Shown here: positions 17,992 through 27,275 of the stretch, piece after piece
How the letters are laid out: every line of letters starts with the position of its first letter
Numbering within the stretch: position 1 is the stretch's first letter
Origin: Ornithinibacillus massiliensis
Lineage (GTDB): Bacteria > Bacillota > Bacilli > Bacillales > Amphibacillaceae
DNA length: 64,000 nucleotides
NCBI RefSeq assembly: GCF_018310345.1
Contig: NZ_JAGXBY010000001.1
Span: forward strand, 310,001 to 374,000
Reading direction: 5' to 3'
Made by a program: the position numbers and the translations under genes
The notes under the pieces: model-generated
What the model saw: only the letters and a program-made list of their open reading frames with translations
What the model was told of the DNA's origin: nothing
Database searches by the model: none

Positions 17992-18819
17992 TTATTTCCA
18001 CCAATTATCTGCAATGGTAACGGCAGGGTTTCGCTTATGTCTTGTTTTCAAAAATAATTCTTCAATTCTATTTTTACTTTTTTCTGCAACTTCTTTTCCT
18101 TCAAGATAATCATCAATCTCATCATAGGTTACGCCTAATGCAACCTCATCTGGTAATGCTGGTTTATCATCCTCTAAATCAGCTGTAGGTTTTTTCGTAT
18201 ATAAATGATCCGGGCATCCTAGTTCTTTTAATAGCAGCTTACCTTGACGCTTATTCAATCCATACAATGGAATTAAGTCACAAGCTCCATCACCATGCTT
18301 TGTGAAAAATCCAGTAACTGCCTCACTAGCATGATCGGTACCAAGTACTAGACAGTTATGGCTACCGCCAATGCTATATTGAACCTTCATTCTTTCTCTT
18401 GCTTTTTCGTTTCCTTTTAAGAAGTCACTAATGGAAATACCAGCTTCGTTTAGTGATGCAACACTAGCATCTACTGCTTTTTGGATATTAACAGTAAGTA
18501 CTTTCGAAGGTTTAACAAAATTAACGGCATCCTGGCAATCATCTTCATCAAATTGCTTGCCATACGGTAGACGAACACCAATAAACTGATAGCGGTCTTC
18601 TCCAGCTTCTTCGTTCAGCTCATTAATCGCATTTTGGGCTAATTTAGAGGCCAACGTAGAATCTTGTCCGCCCGACATCCCAAGTACATATCCGTTAGCA
18701 AAGCTATTCTTCACCAAATATTCCTTTAGAAAATCAACACGTCGTCTAATCTCTTCCTTCGGGTCGATAGTTGGTTTAACGCCTAGCTCTGTAATAATGG
18801 TTTCTTGTAGTGTACTCAT
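17992..18819 (-). CDS. nadE: Ammonia-dependent NAD+ synthetase
   Basis: Final step of NAD synthesis: amidation of nicotinate adenine dinucleotide with ammonia and ATP. The PP-loop [14 protein letters not shown] is near residue 49; [33 protein letters not shown] is the family core. No glutaminase domain is present, so ammonia is the nitrogen donor. Length 275 matches the B. subtilis-type enzyme. It overlaps the preceding nadD-like gene by four bases and is the last gene of the nrtR-pncA-pncB-nadD-nadE set. Confidence 0.95.
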   Translation of the reverse strand: MSTLQETIITELGVKPTIDPKEEIRRRVDFLKEYLVKNSFANGYVLGMSGGQDSTLASKLAQNAINELNEEAGEDRYQFIGVRLPYGKQFDEDDCQDAVNFVKPSKVLTVNIQKAVDASVASLNEAGISISDFLKGNEKARERMKVQYSIGGSHNCLVLGTDHASEAVTGFFTKHGDGACDLIPLYGLNKRQGKLLLKELGCPDHLYTKKPTADLEDDKPALPDEVALGVTYDEIDDYLEGKEVAEKSKNRIEELFLKTRHKRNPAVTIADNWWK

Positions 18820-19514
18820 TTGCTTCCCCTCTTTCGGTATAATTTATGCTCCTGAATATAATTATAACAGCTTGTCGGCAATAAATACCGTGGTTCACCA
18901 CCACGCGAAAACTCTTCTCGAATATAAGTGGAGCTAATCTCCATGGATAAGCCTTTATCTAGTAATTGGAATCTACCGTCATCATAATTGCGAAGTAGCG
19001 GTGACTGGGCAATGGTTGCTAACATATCGATATTGTCTCTTGCCATGATGATAAATTGATTGGACTGGATGAGTTCTTCATCCATCATCCATTTACCAGC
19101 TGCGATATCGACCAATAGATCAGCACCCATAATAAAGAATATTTCCGCATTAGGTAGAATTTCCTTGAAATGCTCCATCGTATAGTATGTGTAGGTTTTG
19201 CCGGCAGGAGCTGTGAACTCATACGTATCTAATAGAAACTTTGGATTATCTTTAATCGCTAATTGAACCATGGTGGAACGGTGTTTGTCCTCGGTCTGTA
19301 ATTGTTTATCCCTTCGCTTCCGGGACGAAGGAAGAAAGATGATGAAGTCTAACTTTTTTCGATGTGCAACGGTTGAAGCTGTCCACAAGTGTACATTGGT
19401 AATCGGATCAAAGGATGAGCCATATATTCCAACCTTAACTCCTTGTTGAAATAATCTTGCTATATCTTTCTCTGGGTTTAATCTTTGGTAGTACTCCTGG
19501 ACCTCCGTTGTCAC
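18816..19514 (-). CDS. nadD: Nicotinate/nicotinamide-nucleotide adenylyltransferase (NadD-like)
   Basis: Transfers AMP from ATP to nicotinate mononucleotide, giving the NadE substrate. The nucleotidyltransferase motif is [15 protein letters not shown] (the second half of the HxGH-type motif is changed to NVHL, as in NMNAT-like enzymes), and the C-terminal signature is [10 protein letters not shown] with [18 protein letters not shown] 28-residue N-terminal extension is unusual. Start is a GTG at 19514 behind GGGAG. The upstream gene ends immediately before it. A housekeeping nadD is likely elsewhere, so this would be a regulon-specific copy. Confidence 0.85.
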   Translation of the reverse strand: MTTEVQEYYQRLNPEKDIARLFQQGVKVGIYGSSFDPITNVHLWTASTVAHRKKLDFIIFLPSSRKRRDKQLQTEDKHRSTMVQLAIKDNPKFLLDTYEFTAPAGKTYTYYTMEHFKEILPNAEIFFIMGADLLVDIAAGKWMMDEELIQSNQFIIMARDNIDMLATIAQSPLLRNYDDGRFQLLDKGLSMEISSTYIREEFSRGGEPRYLLPTSCYNYIQEHKLYRKRGSK

Positions 19515-20969
19515 TTATGTCAACTCCCTGATTTTATTTCGCGTACTTTCAATCTTTTTCATTTTAGTTTCCCAAGTTTTCGTACTTAAGTCAACTGGAT
19601 ACTCTTCTGGGTTAATGGTTCGTTTATACTCTTCCCATAATAGTTCTAACTGTTTCGATGCATAGGCCTGAATCTCTGGTAAGCTAGGAGCTTCGTAGAC
19701 TAATTCCCCATTTTGGAAAATATCATGATGTAGGTTAACCGCTTTAAAGTCGGTTACAAATTTACTAATATAGGTGTGTATCGGATGGAACATTTTAATC
19801 TTTTCCGCTTGATTAGGGTCTTCATCCTCTAATGTAATGTAATCTCCTTCAGAGTGATGATTGTTTGTGTTAATGATTCGATACACTTTTTTCATCCCAG
19901 GGGTTGTGACTTTTTCAGGGTTGGCCGATATTTTAATCGTATCCTCCATTTCCCCGTTCTCATTTTCAATCGCAACGAGTTTATAGACAGCTCCTAATGC
20001 CGGTTGATCGTAAGCGGTAATTAATTTAGTTCCTACTCCATAGACATCTATTTTGGCTCCTTGGGCTTGCAGGCTAGAAATGGTCGATTCATCCAAATCA
20101 CTAGATGCATAAATTTTTGTATCTTTAAAGCCGGCTTCGTCTAATAGCTGTCTAGCTTTTTTGGATAAATACGCTAAGTCTCCACTATCAAGGCGAATAC
20201 CGAGGAAATTGATTTTATCCCCGAACTCCTTTGCTACCCGAATAGCATTAGGAACACCAGATTTTAACGTGTCGTACGTATCCACTAGAAAGACGCAATC
20301 CTTATGTCTTTCAGCATACTTGTGAAATGCGGTATACTCATCCTGATATGCTTGAACCATGGAGTGGGCATGGGTACCTTTAATAGGAATACCGAATAGC
20401 TTACCAGCCCTTACATTGCTGGTGGCATCAAATCCACCGATATAAGCAGCACGCGTGCCCCATAATGCAGCATCGAGCTCTTGGGCTCTTCTAGTTCCAA
20501 ACTCCATTAAGGTTTGGCCATTGGCTACATGCTTAATCCGGGAAGCCTTAGTAGCAATTAACGTTTGGTAATTCACAATATTTAATAGAGCTGTCTCAAG
20601 AAGCTGAGCTTCAGCAAGGCTTGCTTCTACCCGAATCAATGGTTCATTACAGAATACTACTTCTCCTTCTTGCATCGCCTTTATCGTCCCTCGAAAACGA
20701 AGGTCCTTTAAATAGGTCAAGAAATCCTCTTGATAACCAATTTCTCGTAAATAATCTAGGTCACTATCACTAAATTGAAAGTTCTGTACATAGTTGATAA
20801 CCTTTTCTAATCCAGCAAAAATAGCATAACCATTACCAAATGGAAGCTTTCGAAAATATAAATCAAATACCGCACGGCGATCGTGGACATTGTCAGCCCA
20901 ATAGGTTTCTGCCATGTTAATCTGGTATAAATCTGTATGAAGCATTAAACTATCATCAGTAAAATTCAT
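19515..20969 (-). CDS. pncB: Nicotinate phosphoribosyltransferase
   Basis: Converts nicotinate plus PRPP to nicotinate mononucleotide in NAD salvage. Family stretches include LMLHTDLYQINMAETYW at the N-terminus, ASRIKHVANGQTLMEFGTRRAQ, VDTYDTLKSGVPNAIRV and RLDSGDLAYLSKKARQLLDEAG. Start placed at the ATG at 20969 behind GGAGGG, giving 484 residues. It is followed directly by the nadD-like gene and preceded by pncA, 43 bp away. Confidence 0.95.
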   Translation of the reverse strand: MNFTDDSLMLHTDLYQINMAETYWADNVHDRRAVFDLYFRKLPFGNGYAIFAGLEKVINYVQNFQFSDSDLDYLREIGYQEDFLTYLKDLRFRGTIKAMQEGEVVFCNEPLIRVEASLAEAQLLETALLNIVNYQTLIATKASRIKHVANGQTLMEFGTRRAQELDAALWGTRAAYIGGFDATSNVRAGKLFGIPIKGTHAHSMVQAYQDEYTAFHKYAERHKDCVFLVDTYDTLKSGVPNAIRVAKEFGDKINFLGIRLDSGDLAYLSKKARQLLDEAGFKDTKIYASSDLDESTISSLQAQGAKIDVYGVGTKLITAYDQPALGAVYKLVAIENENGEMEDTIKISANPEKVTTPGMKKVYRIINTNNHHSEGDYITLEDEDPNQAEKIKMFHPIHTYISKFVTDFKAVNLHHDIFQNGELVYEAPSLPEIQAYASKQLELLWEEYKRTINPEEYPVDLSTKTWETKMKKIESTRNKIRELT

Positions 20970-21012
20970 CAGAATTCCCTCCTTGGGACAACCATCTGCC
21001 CCAGTCGCATTA

Positions 21013-21564
21013 TTAGATAACCGTTGCATTTAGGCAGCCTGTAAAATGCTCGAGTGCCCACTTGTGACCTGTTTGGTTAAAGCTAGCCACTCCTTTCTCA
21101 TGGATGACAATGGAATACCCTTTTCCATAGGCATCTACTGCAGTGTGGAGTACGCAAATATCGGTACAGACACCAACGATATGAACCTCTGTAATGCCTC
21201 GCTCGCGTAGTAATAAATCTAAATTCGTTCCGACAAATGCGGAGTACCTCATTTTATCCATCCAGTGTACATGTGGCTTGGTTTTATGTTCTTCAAATAC
21301 TTGATGAAGCGCACCATAAAGCTCTCTTCCTTTTGTACCAGCAATATTGTGGGGCGGGTATAGGTTTGTTTCCGGGTGGTATGGATCTTGTTCATGGTGC
21401 ATATCAATTGCAAAGATGACCTCATCCCCATTATCTATAAACTTCTTCGTTACCTCGGTAATATACGTTTCCAATTCCTGACCAGGCTTTCCACAAGTTA
21501 ACGCGCCATCATCTGCAATAAAATCATAGGTGTAATCGACATTAATTAAAGCTTTCTTTGACAT
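21013..21564 (-). CDS. pncA: Nicotinamidase
   Basis: Hydrolyses nicotinamide to nicotinate and ammonia. Isochorismatase-like fold: catalytic Asp in LINVDYTYDF (residue 9), a lysine in HWMDKMRYSAF, and the nucleophile Cys in VGVCTDICVLHTAVDAY; metal-binding residues in DMHHEQDPYH. Start at the ATG at 21564 behind GGAGAGG. It follows nrtR after a 59-bp gap that contains one of the two operator-like sites. Confidence 0.93.
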   Translation of the reverse strand: MSKKALINVDYTYDFIADDGALTCGKPGQELETYITEVTKKFIDNGDEVIFAIDMHHEQDPYHPETNLYPPHNIAGTKGRELYGALHQVFEEHKTKPHVHWMDKMRYSAFVGTNLDLLLRERGITEVHIVGVCTDICVLHTAVDAYGKGYSIVIHEKGVASFNQTGHKWALEHFTGCLNATVI

Positions 21565-21598
21565 ATTGAACACCTCTCCTTTGAATTAGTAATGCCAA

Positions 21599-21611
21599 AA
21601 TTACAAATTAC
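21599..21611. promoter_or_regulatory. Candidate NrtR operator before pncA
   Basis: AATTACAAATTAC. The exact reverse complement occurs upstream of nrtR at 22456-22468, and the two are the only places I noticed this 13-mer. Position in the nrtR-pncA gap fits repression of the salvage genes. Confidence 0.5.
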
Positions 21612-21623
21612 AAGCGTTACATC

Positions 21624-22430
21624 TTATTCATAAATAGATTTGATAACTTCAACATCATTAAATCGATACAGTTGTGATGGGCGATAGGAATTTCTCTCGG
21701 TCTTTTTTAAGTTTCCCTTCTCATCATAAACCTTTTCGATGAAAGGCAGTTTAGGGACCTTGGCGAAAAACACCGATTTTGTCGTTATTCTAGGATGATT
21801 AGATACGGTCATTAAGACACTTTGTAGCTCAGATAATGTAAATTCCTCCGGGAGAAAGTTCCTCGCAACCTTCGTCTCGATCAAATCCCGTTCAATAAAC
21901 GCTAAGGCATCGGTGATAATATCGCGGTGATCGAAGGCTAAGTCCAATTGAAAAACTTCATCAATAGTAAACAATTGTACTGCTTGAGCGTCATCGGAAG
22001 CTTTTCGGCTGGCCAATTGTTTCTCAGGTACGATGGCATAATGTGCATTGGCGATAATCCAGCCCCGTTTATCTCTGCCAAATTGATCATAAACACCAAA
22101 GTGCTTTAAGAATATCCCTTGAATACCGGTTTCCTCGACTAGTTCCCTCTCGGCAGCTTGTAAGGCCGTCTCTTGTTTATTCCCATCGATGAATCCCCCA
22201 GGAAGCGCCCATTTCCCACCTTCAATATTTGGCTTTCCTTCTGCATTGTAGTCAGAACGTTTAATTAGCATAATCTTGAGTTGTTTGTTCACGGTTTTTT
22301 TCGTGTTCTTCGTTCCATCATCTTCGGTGGTGATGGTAAATACGGCAATATCACTAGTATAGCCATCTGGTGTCATGTATTTACTGGAATCATATTGTTC
22401 CAGTGCTTTATCTTGATTATAGCTTCCCAT
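21624..22430 (-). CDS. nrtR: NrtR-type Nudix transcriptional regulator of NAD metabolism
   Basis: Protein of 268 residues. A Nudix domain (WALPGGFIDGNKQETALQAAERELVEETGI, about residues 74-103) is followed by a winged helix domain (LPEEFTLSELQSVLMTV, NSYRPSQLYRF). This architecture matches NrtR, which binds ADP-ribose derivatives and represses NAD genes. The Nudix box GFIDGNKQETALQAAERELVEETG retains the REx2EE-like core, so some catalysis is conceivable. It heads a run of pncA, pncB, nadD-like and nadE, exactly the pathway expected for its regulon. N-terminal about 30 residues are extra. Confidence 0.88.
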   Translation of the reverse strand: MGSYNQDKALEQYDSSKYMTPDGYTSDIAVFTITTEDDGTKNTKKTVNKQLKIMLIKRSDYNAEGKPNIEGGKWALPGGFIDGNKQETALQAAERELVEETGIQGIFLKHFGVYDQFGRDKRGWIIANAHYAIVPEKQLASRKASDDAQAVQLFTIDEVFQLDLAFDHRDIITDALAFIERDLIETKVARNFLPEEFTLSELQSVLMTVSNHPRITTKSVFFAKVPKLPFIEKVYDEKGNLKKTERNSYRPSQLYRFNDVEVIKSIYE

Positions 22431-22455
22431 CTTTTCACCTCAATAACACAAACGG

Positions 22456-22468
22456 GTAATTTGTAATT
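22456..22468. promoter_or_regulatory. Candidate NrtR operator before nrtR
   Basis: GTAATTTGTAATT, exact reverse complement of the site before pncA, 26 bp upstream of the nrtR start. Suggests autoregulation. Confidence 0.5.
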
Positions 22469-22526
22469 CCTTAATTACTATTAATTATAACTTAGATGGT
22501 ATGAAAGTCAAGGCCAAGTAAACAAA

Positions 22527-22572
22527 GCAGCATGTATTTCAGAAAGGTCGTTTTCTGGAATACATGCTACAT
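22527..22572 (-). terminator. Terminator after minus-strand Mn catalase
   Basis: Long stem, AGCATGTATT-CAGAAA pairing with TTTCTG-AATACATGCT with one mismatch, just after the catalase stop. Confidence 0.8.
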
Positions 22573-22596
22573 ATCTGCCTCTATATGATATTGCGC

Positions 22597-23421
22597 CTAC
22601 AATGGGGATGGTGGAGTTCCATGAATGTGTGGAGGAGCAGGCTGTAAAAAAGGTATTTGACCCATTGCCCGTGGCTCACTAATATATTCAAATTCTGCTT
22701 GCCCATCCATGCTTTTTCCGGAAGCCCACCGACCTTGCCTGCTTTCTTCTCCTTCAGAGAAGTTCATAAAGGAATAAGACACTTCTTGTTTTTCATATTG
22801 TTGATTAAAGGTGGCTGGGACAATTGGTTTTTGTTTCTGCTCTAATTCTTCAATCGCAGCCATCCACTGATTTTGATGCATCGTATCACGTGCGATTAAA
22901 AAAGATAGCATATCTCGTACACCTTTGTCATCTGTCATTTCGTAAAGGCGAACCACTTGCAAACGCCCCTGTGATTCCGCATTTAAATTCGCTCGAAAGT
23001 CAGCAAGAAGATTCCCACTTGCGATAGTATAGCGGGAGGTCCAAGGATAACCTTCACTATCGTCCGGTCTTGCTCCAAGGCCGGAAACAATAGCGTGCTG
23101 TGGGTTCATTCCTCCCATTACAGCACCTATGATTGGATCTTTAGCCGCGTTTTCCTGATCCTCTACAGGGGCATTATCCAATAATTGGGCAATCATCGTT
23201 GCTAGCATTTCCACATGTGCTATTTCCTCAGTTCCAATGTCTAAAAGCATATCACGATATTTTTGTTCCCCCCTACAATTCCAGCCCTGGAACAAATACT
23301 GCATCATGACGGATATTTCGCCAAATTGTCCCCCTAAAACCTCCTGTAGCTTCTTGGCATAGACAGGATCTGGACGGTCCGGCTTGGCGTTATATTGCAG
23401 TTCTTTAATATGATAGAACAT
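22597..23421 (-). CDS. Manganese catalase family protein (copy 1)
   Basis: Ferritin-like dimanganese catalase of 275 residues, disproportionating hydrogen peroxide. Metal ligands lie in GGQFGEISVMMQYLFQG, DIGTEEIAHVEMLATMI and, later, NLLADFRANLNAESQGR and FLIARDTMHQNQW. Homologues include the spore coat protein CotJC and vegetative YdbD-type enzymes. Start at the ATG at 23421 behind GGGAGTGA. It is divergent from a close paralogue at 23608 with 186 bp between. Confidence 0.92.
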   Translation of the reverse strand: MFYHIKELQYNAKPDRPDPVYAKKLQEVLGGQFGEISVMMQYLFQGWNCRGEQKYRDMLLDIGTEEIAHVEMLATMIAQLLDNAPVEDQENAAKDPIIGAVMGGMNPQHAIVSGLGARPDDSEGYPWTSRYTIASGNLLADFRANLNAESQGRLQVVRLYEMTDDKGVRDMLSFLIARDTMHQNQWMAAIEELEQKQKPIVPATFNQQYEKQEVSYSFMNFSEGEESRQGRWASGKSMDGQAEFEYISEPRAMGQIPFLQPAPPHIHGTPPSPL

Positions 23422-23607
23422 TTCAATCACTCCCTAGATATATGTATAGGATTAGTATGTTCTTTTTCAAAAGGGATATTCTCTAAACTTCCTGTACAAA
23501 TAATGATTGGAAAATAATTTATAAAAAATATGGGAGACATACTATATTTGCCCAGTTCTTTCATAGAATGGTTAAGAATAAATAGCATTTGAGAAAGGGT
23601 TGGTTTG

Positions 23608-24444
23608 ATGTTTTACCACATCAAAGAGATGCAATACAATGCAAAACCAAGCTGTCCAGATCCCCAATATGCCAAGAAACTTCAAGAAATACTTGGAGGA
23701 CAATTCGGCGAGATTTCGGTTATGATGCAATACTTATTCCAAGGGTGGAATTGCCGTGGAGAGGAAAAATATAGAGATATGCTTTTCGATATTGGAACAG
23801 AAGAGATGGCCCATGTGGAAATGTTAGCAACAATGATTGCTAGATTACTTGATGGCGCCCCTGTTTCAGCACAAGAAGAAGCAGCTAAAGACCCAATCCT
23901 AGAAGCGGCAATGGGAGGAATGAACCCACAGCATATTATTGTGTCAGGTCTCGGGGCAACACCAACCGACAGTGTTGGTTATCCTTGGAACTCCCGTTAT
24001 ACCATAGCAAGTGGAAATTTACTTGCCGATTTTCGTGCCAACTTGAATGCAGAATCACAAGGGCGACTCCAAGCGGTACGTTTATACGAACTTGCAGATG
24101 ATCCAGGCGTGAAAGATATGCTTTCCTTCCTCATCGCTCGCGATACGATGCACCAAAACCAATGGTTAGCTGCAATCGCAGAATTAGAAGCACAGGATGG
24201 AAAAGTAGTTCCGGTTACCTTCCCACGCAACCTGGAGAAACGAGAATTCGCCTACAAATTTATGAACTTCTCAAGAGGAGAAGCAAGCAAATTTGGGCGT
24301 TGGGCTAGCGGCCCAAGTATGGACGGCTGCAGCACCTTCCAATACGTCGCACAACCAGAACCTCACGGTGGCTTAGTAGGCCAGCAATTAGCCCCACTAT
24401 CCATCCACGACACAGTCCCAGGACCAAAGCCAAATATTTGCTAG
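23608..24444 (+). CDS. Manganese catalase family protein (copy 2)
   Basis: Dimanganese catalase of 278 residues, very similar to copy 1 over residues 1-200 (FYHIKEMQYNAKP, QYLFQGWNCRGEEKYRDML, GTEEMAHVEMLATMIARLLDG) and divergent in the C-terminal tail. All metal-ligand motifs are intact. The ATG at 23608 is preferred because it matches the N-terminus of copy 1. A terminator and then a GC-rich repeat array follow. Confidence 0.92.
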   Translation: MFYHIKEMQYNAKPSCPDPQYAKKLQEILGGQFGEISVMMQYLFQGWNCRGEEKYRDMLFDIGTEEMAHVEMLATMIARLLDGAPVSAQEEAAKDPILEAAMGGMNPQHIIVSGLGATPTDSVGYPWNSRYTIASGNLLADFRANLNAESQGRLQAVRLYELADDPGVKDMLSFLIARDTMHQNQWLAAIAELEAQDGKVVPVTFPRNLEKREFAYKFMNFSRGEASKFGRWASGPSMDGCSTFQYVAQPEPHGGLVGQQLAPLSIHDTVPGPKPNIC

Positions 24445-24450
24445 CGAAGA

Positions 24451-24492
24451 AATGCACTCGCAACCTTAAGTGGTGCGAGTGTATTTTTTTTG
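24451..24492 (+). terminator. Terminator after Mn catalase copy 2
   Basis: TGCACTCGCA pairs with TGCGAGTG and is followed by eight T residues. Confidence 0.85.
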
Positions 24493-24499
24493 TGTGGGA

Positions 24500-24895
24500 G
24501 GTTTGAGAAATCGCGCGAGAATGTCGAGAGTTCGCGCGAGGGGTCCGGGAAATCGCGCGGGGAGTCCAAGAAACGCGCGGCAATCCCGAGAAACGCGCGC
24601 GAAGTCCAAGAAATCGCGCGGGAACCGCAGAGTCTCGCGAAAAAGGCAGGAGGCCGCGCGGAAAAGCCAAGAGCGCGCGAGAAGTGGGGGAAATCGCGCG
24701 GCAATCCCGAGAGTTCGCGCGAGAAGTGGGGGAAATCGCGCGAGAATCCCGAGAAACGCGCGGGAAGTCCAAGAAATCGCGCGAGAACCGCAGAGTCGCG
24801 CGAAAAAGCCAAAAGCCCGCGCGAAATTCCCGAGACTCCGCGCGAAAAACCCAAGAATCCGCGCAAATCCGAGAACCCCCGCGCGACTTTGATCC
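24500..24895. repeat. GC-rich intergenic array of about 21-bp units with CGCGCG cores
   Basis: About eighteen units of the form AAATCGCGCGAGAATCCCGAG, each 20-22 bp with variants, over roughly 390 bp. The GC content is far above the AT-rich neighbours. It is so regular that open frames exist on both strands (arginine, alanine, serine and proline rich); these are repeat artefacts, as no ribosome binding site or start context supports them. It lies between a terminator and the phosphatase gene. Confidence 0.9.
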
Positions 24896-25105
24896 CAAGC
24901 TTCTCACATTATCTCCCCCCCTTTAAAATACTTCATCTAATAAATCAAGCTCTATAAGATGAGCATTCCACTACGTCCAATTCATACTCAAATTCTCTTC
25001 CCATTAACAATTAAATTAATAAAGACTTAACATTTATTCTGAAACAAATTTTTCCACTATTCTTGTATAATAGAATTAATTACATAAGAGAGTTGGGGAG
25101 AACAG

Positions 25106-25879
25106 ATGAAACAAGTTGTACGTGAAAGAAAATTAGAGGGTAGCTTTAATTTCCGTGAACTAGGTGGCTATGAAACGATGGATGGACGTCACGTTAAGTC
25201 GGGGAAGCTTTATCGTTCAGGGAATTTAAGTGCTGTAACAGAAGCTGGTATAGAGGTATTAAAGGAATTAGAAATTAGCGCCATTTTGGATTTGCGTGAT
25301 GAGGACGAAATTAATAAGTATCCAGATCCAGACATTGCTGGTGTAACGTGGAATCATGTCCCGTTGATTAATGATGACAAGGTAGTAAGACAGCCGGGGG
25401 ATCTTTCTCAATTTGAAAATAAGTTGCTTAACAGTAAGCCTGGGGAAATGCTAGTTAATTTGAACCGCCAGTTAGTATCCAATACTACTGGACTTCGCCA
25501 AGTCATCCAACTATTACTAGATAATCGTGGAAAACCGATCCTGTTCCATTGCATGGCTGGGAAAGATAGAACAGGAGTAGTAGCCGCGACAATCTTAAGC
25601 TTACTAGGCGTTCCTCGTGAAATAATCATAGAAGACTACTTATTGACAAATAAGGCACAGAGTGAAATTGAAGCAGGATTCGAAGCGATCGGTCATACTA
25701 TGCCAGACGTTATCGATAAAGAAACAGTTAAAGCTATATTTGAAGCAAGGTTGGAATATATCCAAGAATTCTTTAAAGAAATAGAAGTACAGTATGGAAC
25801 GGTAGATTCCTACCTAGTAAACGGCATTGGATTAAAAGAAGAAGAAATAGCGTTATTAAGAGATTTTTATTTAGAATAA
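25106..25879 (+). CDS. Tyrosine/serine protein phosphatase (LptP-like, Y_phosphatase3)
   Basis: Cytoplasmic phosphatase of 257 residues with the signature HCMAGKDRTGVVAATILSLLGV, holding the Cys nucleophile and the Arg of the CX5R loop. N-terminus FNFRELGGYETMDGRHVKSGKLYRSGNLS is characteristic of this family, which acts on phosphotyrosine, phosphoserine or phosphoinositides. Good RBS (GGGGAG). It stands alone; the substrate is unknown. Confidence 0.9.
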   Translation: MKQVVRERKLEGSFNFRELGGYETMDGRHVKSGKLYRSGNLSAVTEAGIEVLKELEISAILDLRDEDEINKYPDPDIAGVTWNHVPLINDDKVVRQPGDLSQFENKLLNSKPGEMLVNLNRQLVSNTTGLRQVIQLLLDNRGKPILFHCMAGKDRTGVVAATILSLLGVPREIIIEDYLLTNKAQSEIEAGFEAIGHTMPDVIDKETVKAIFEARLEYIQEFFKEIEVQYGTVDSYLVNGIGLKEEEIALLRDFYLE

Positions 25880-26233
25880 GAAATAAAAGACAAGTTCCTT
25901 CCTACTATATATGGAGAATCAATACAAGAAGAATAGTAATTTACATGGTCACTAAACTGGCGAATAGCCCTTTCTATTCTATTACCAACTGCACCTACCT
26001 TGCCACCATCTAGCAAAAACAGGTGCAGTTTTTCAATACTTCGAAGCTGTTTTTGGAATATTATGTTAGTATTAAAGTAATATAGAGGTAGGGAATGCGC
26101 TATATACATTAATTGCAATCTTCCTTTGTGCAGGGAGCTACCTTCTTCTGTTATTAGGTATTAAGTAACGACTTGGTAGTACGCATTTCGAATAAAGTTC
26201 TCAGAAAAAATAACTCATTTAGGTGTTGAAATT
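25880..26233. other. Intergenic region with one hairpin
   Basis: About 354 bp. A terminator-like hairpin at 25989-26033 (CTGCACCT with AGGTGCAG, then TTTTT) is the only clear signal. A short hydrophobic frame ending at 26168 has no start codon, so I do not call it. Confidence 0.5.
25989..26033 (+). terminator. Terminator downstream of phosphatase gene
   Basis: 8-bp stem CTGCACCT with AGGTGCAG, 24-nt loop, TTTTT tail. Confidence 0.6.
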
Positions 26234-27052
26234 ATGATTGGAATAATGCTTCGGGGCATGGCGGTAGGGATTACAGAAACAGTCCCTGGAATAAGCGGTA
26301 GTACGGTCGCTATGATTTTGGGAATATATGAGCGTCTAATTTATTCGTTAAGCATGTTAACAACGAATCGAAGAAAAGAGGTATTACCTTTTCTCGTTAT
26401 GTTCGGCGTTGGGATGGTTATCGGATTTGCCTTTTCTATCATTCTGCTTAACTACTTATTAAAAACCCATCGTACACCGACGCTTCTATTTTTTGGTGGA
26501 GTTATTGTAGGATTTTTACCTTATCTTTGGAAAGAAACACTCCAACACCACAAGACTAAGCTTAAAGCAAAGCATTACATAATCATTCTCTTCTTTCTTG
26601 GCATGGTGGTATGCGGGCAATTATTAGGGGAGATGACCAACATCGATTTGAATCATCTGACGTTTGTTGATTACATATTCTTTGTCCTTGTAGGTTTTAT
26701 TGCTAGTACTGCTCTTGTACTCCCAGGAATAAGTGGTGCGTTAATTCTCACTATATTTGGCGTATATGAAATTGCAACAGACTCCCTATTCTCGCTAAAT
26801 ATGCCAGTGATCTTAACAATTGGTTCAGGTATCGTGTTAGGGGTACTACTGACGAGTAAACTCATTCGCTATTTATTAACACATTACAAAGTCGAAACCT
26901 ATGCAGCAATGATTGGACTAGTAAGTGGTTCGATTTACGCTATTATAATGAATCTGGATGGTGTAGTGGATCGGTCAACCATCATACTATCTGTGATAAC
27001 TTTTCTTGCGGGTGTCGCCTTGTTAAATCTATTGCAGAAAACCCAGCATTAA
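26234..27052 (+). CDS. DUF368 (PopT-type) undecaprenyl-phosphate transporter
   Basis: Polytopic membrane protein of 272 residues with about eight segments. The N-terminal family signature MLRGMAVGITETVPGISGSTVAMILGIYERLI and its internal echo ALVLPGISGALILTIFGVYE give the two-fold repeat typical of DUF368. Members named PopT have been shown to flip undecaprenyl phosphate back across the membrane for cell-wall synthesis; DedA-family UptA does the same job. So a role in carrier-lipid recycling is likely. It has a clear ATG start. The 21-bp repeat array at 27078 follows. Confidence 0.85.
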   Translation: MIGIMLRGMAVGITETVPGISGSTVAMILGIYERLIYSLSMLTTNRRKEVLPFLVMFGVGMVIGFAFSIILLNYLLKTHRTPTLLFFGGVIVGFLPYLWKETLQHHKTKLKAKHYIIILFFLGMVVCGQLLGEMTNIDLNHLTFVDYIFFVLVGFIASTALVLPGISGALILTIFGVYEIATDSLFSLNMPVILTIGSGIVLGVLLTSKLIRYLLTHYKVETYAAMIGLVSGSIYAIIMNLDGVVDRSTIILSVITFLAGVALLNLLQKTQH

Positions 27053-27077
27053 AAGGCGTACAACCTGGTAAAATTTA

Positions 27078-27155
27078 TGAAATACTGAAAAAGACGCCTG
27101 AAATCCTGAAAGGTAGCGCTCAAATCCTGAAACACCCCCTCCAAATCCTGAAGAA
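27078..27155. repeat. Four 21-bp direct repeats (AAATCCTGAA)
   Basis: The word (T/C)(G/C)AAATMCTG recurs at 27078, 27099, 27120 and 27141, exactly 21 bp apart, just 3' of the DUF368 gene. The spacers (11 bp) are not conserved. Confidence 0.85.
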
Positions 27156-27275
27156 TATGTCAACTAGACGTTTTTGTACAAAAATATGCCACAACATGGT
27201 CTCTCTTTACTTGGCGAGTCGCAAAATATCAACTTGGCATTAGGAAGGGTGCTTTGACCATTAATCCATAAAAAT

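Noticed and set aside
24441..24957. Long overlapping Arg/Ala/Pro/Ser-rich frames on both strands (140-200 codons)
   Set aside because: All arise from the 21-bp CGCGCG repeat; both strands and several frames are open together, and no ribosome binding site is present.
26090..26168. Hydrophobic peptide frame VGNALYTLIAIFLCAGSYLL
   Set aside because: Protein-like, but there is no usable start codon in frame, so it may be a remnant or chance.
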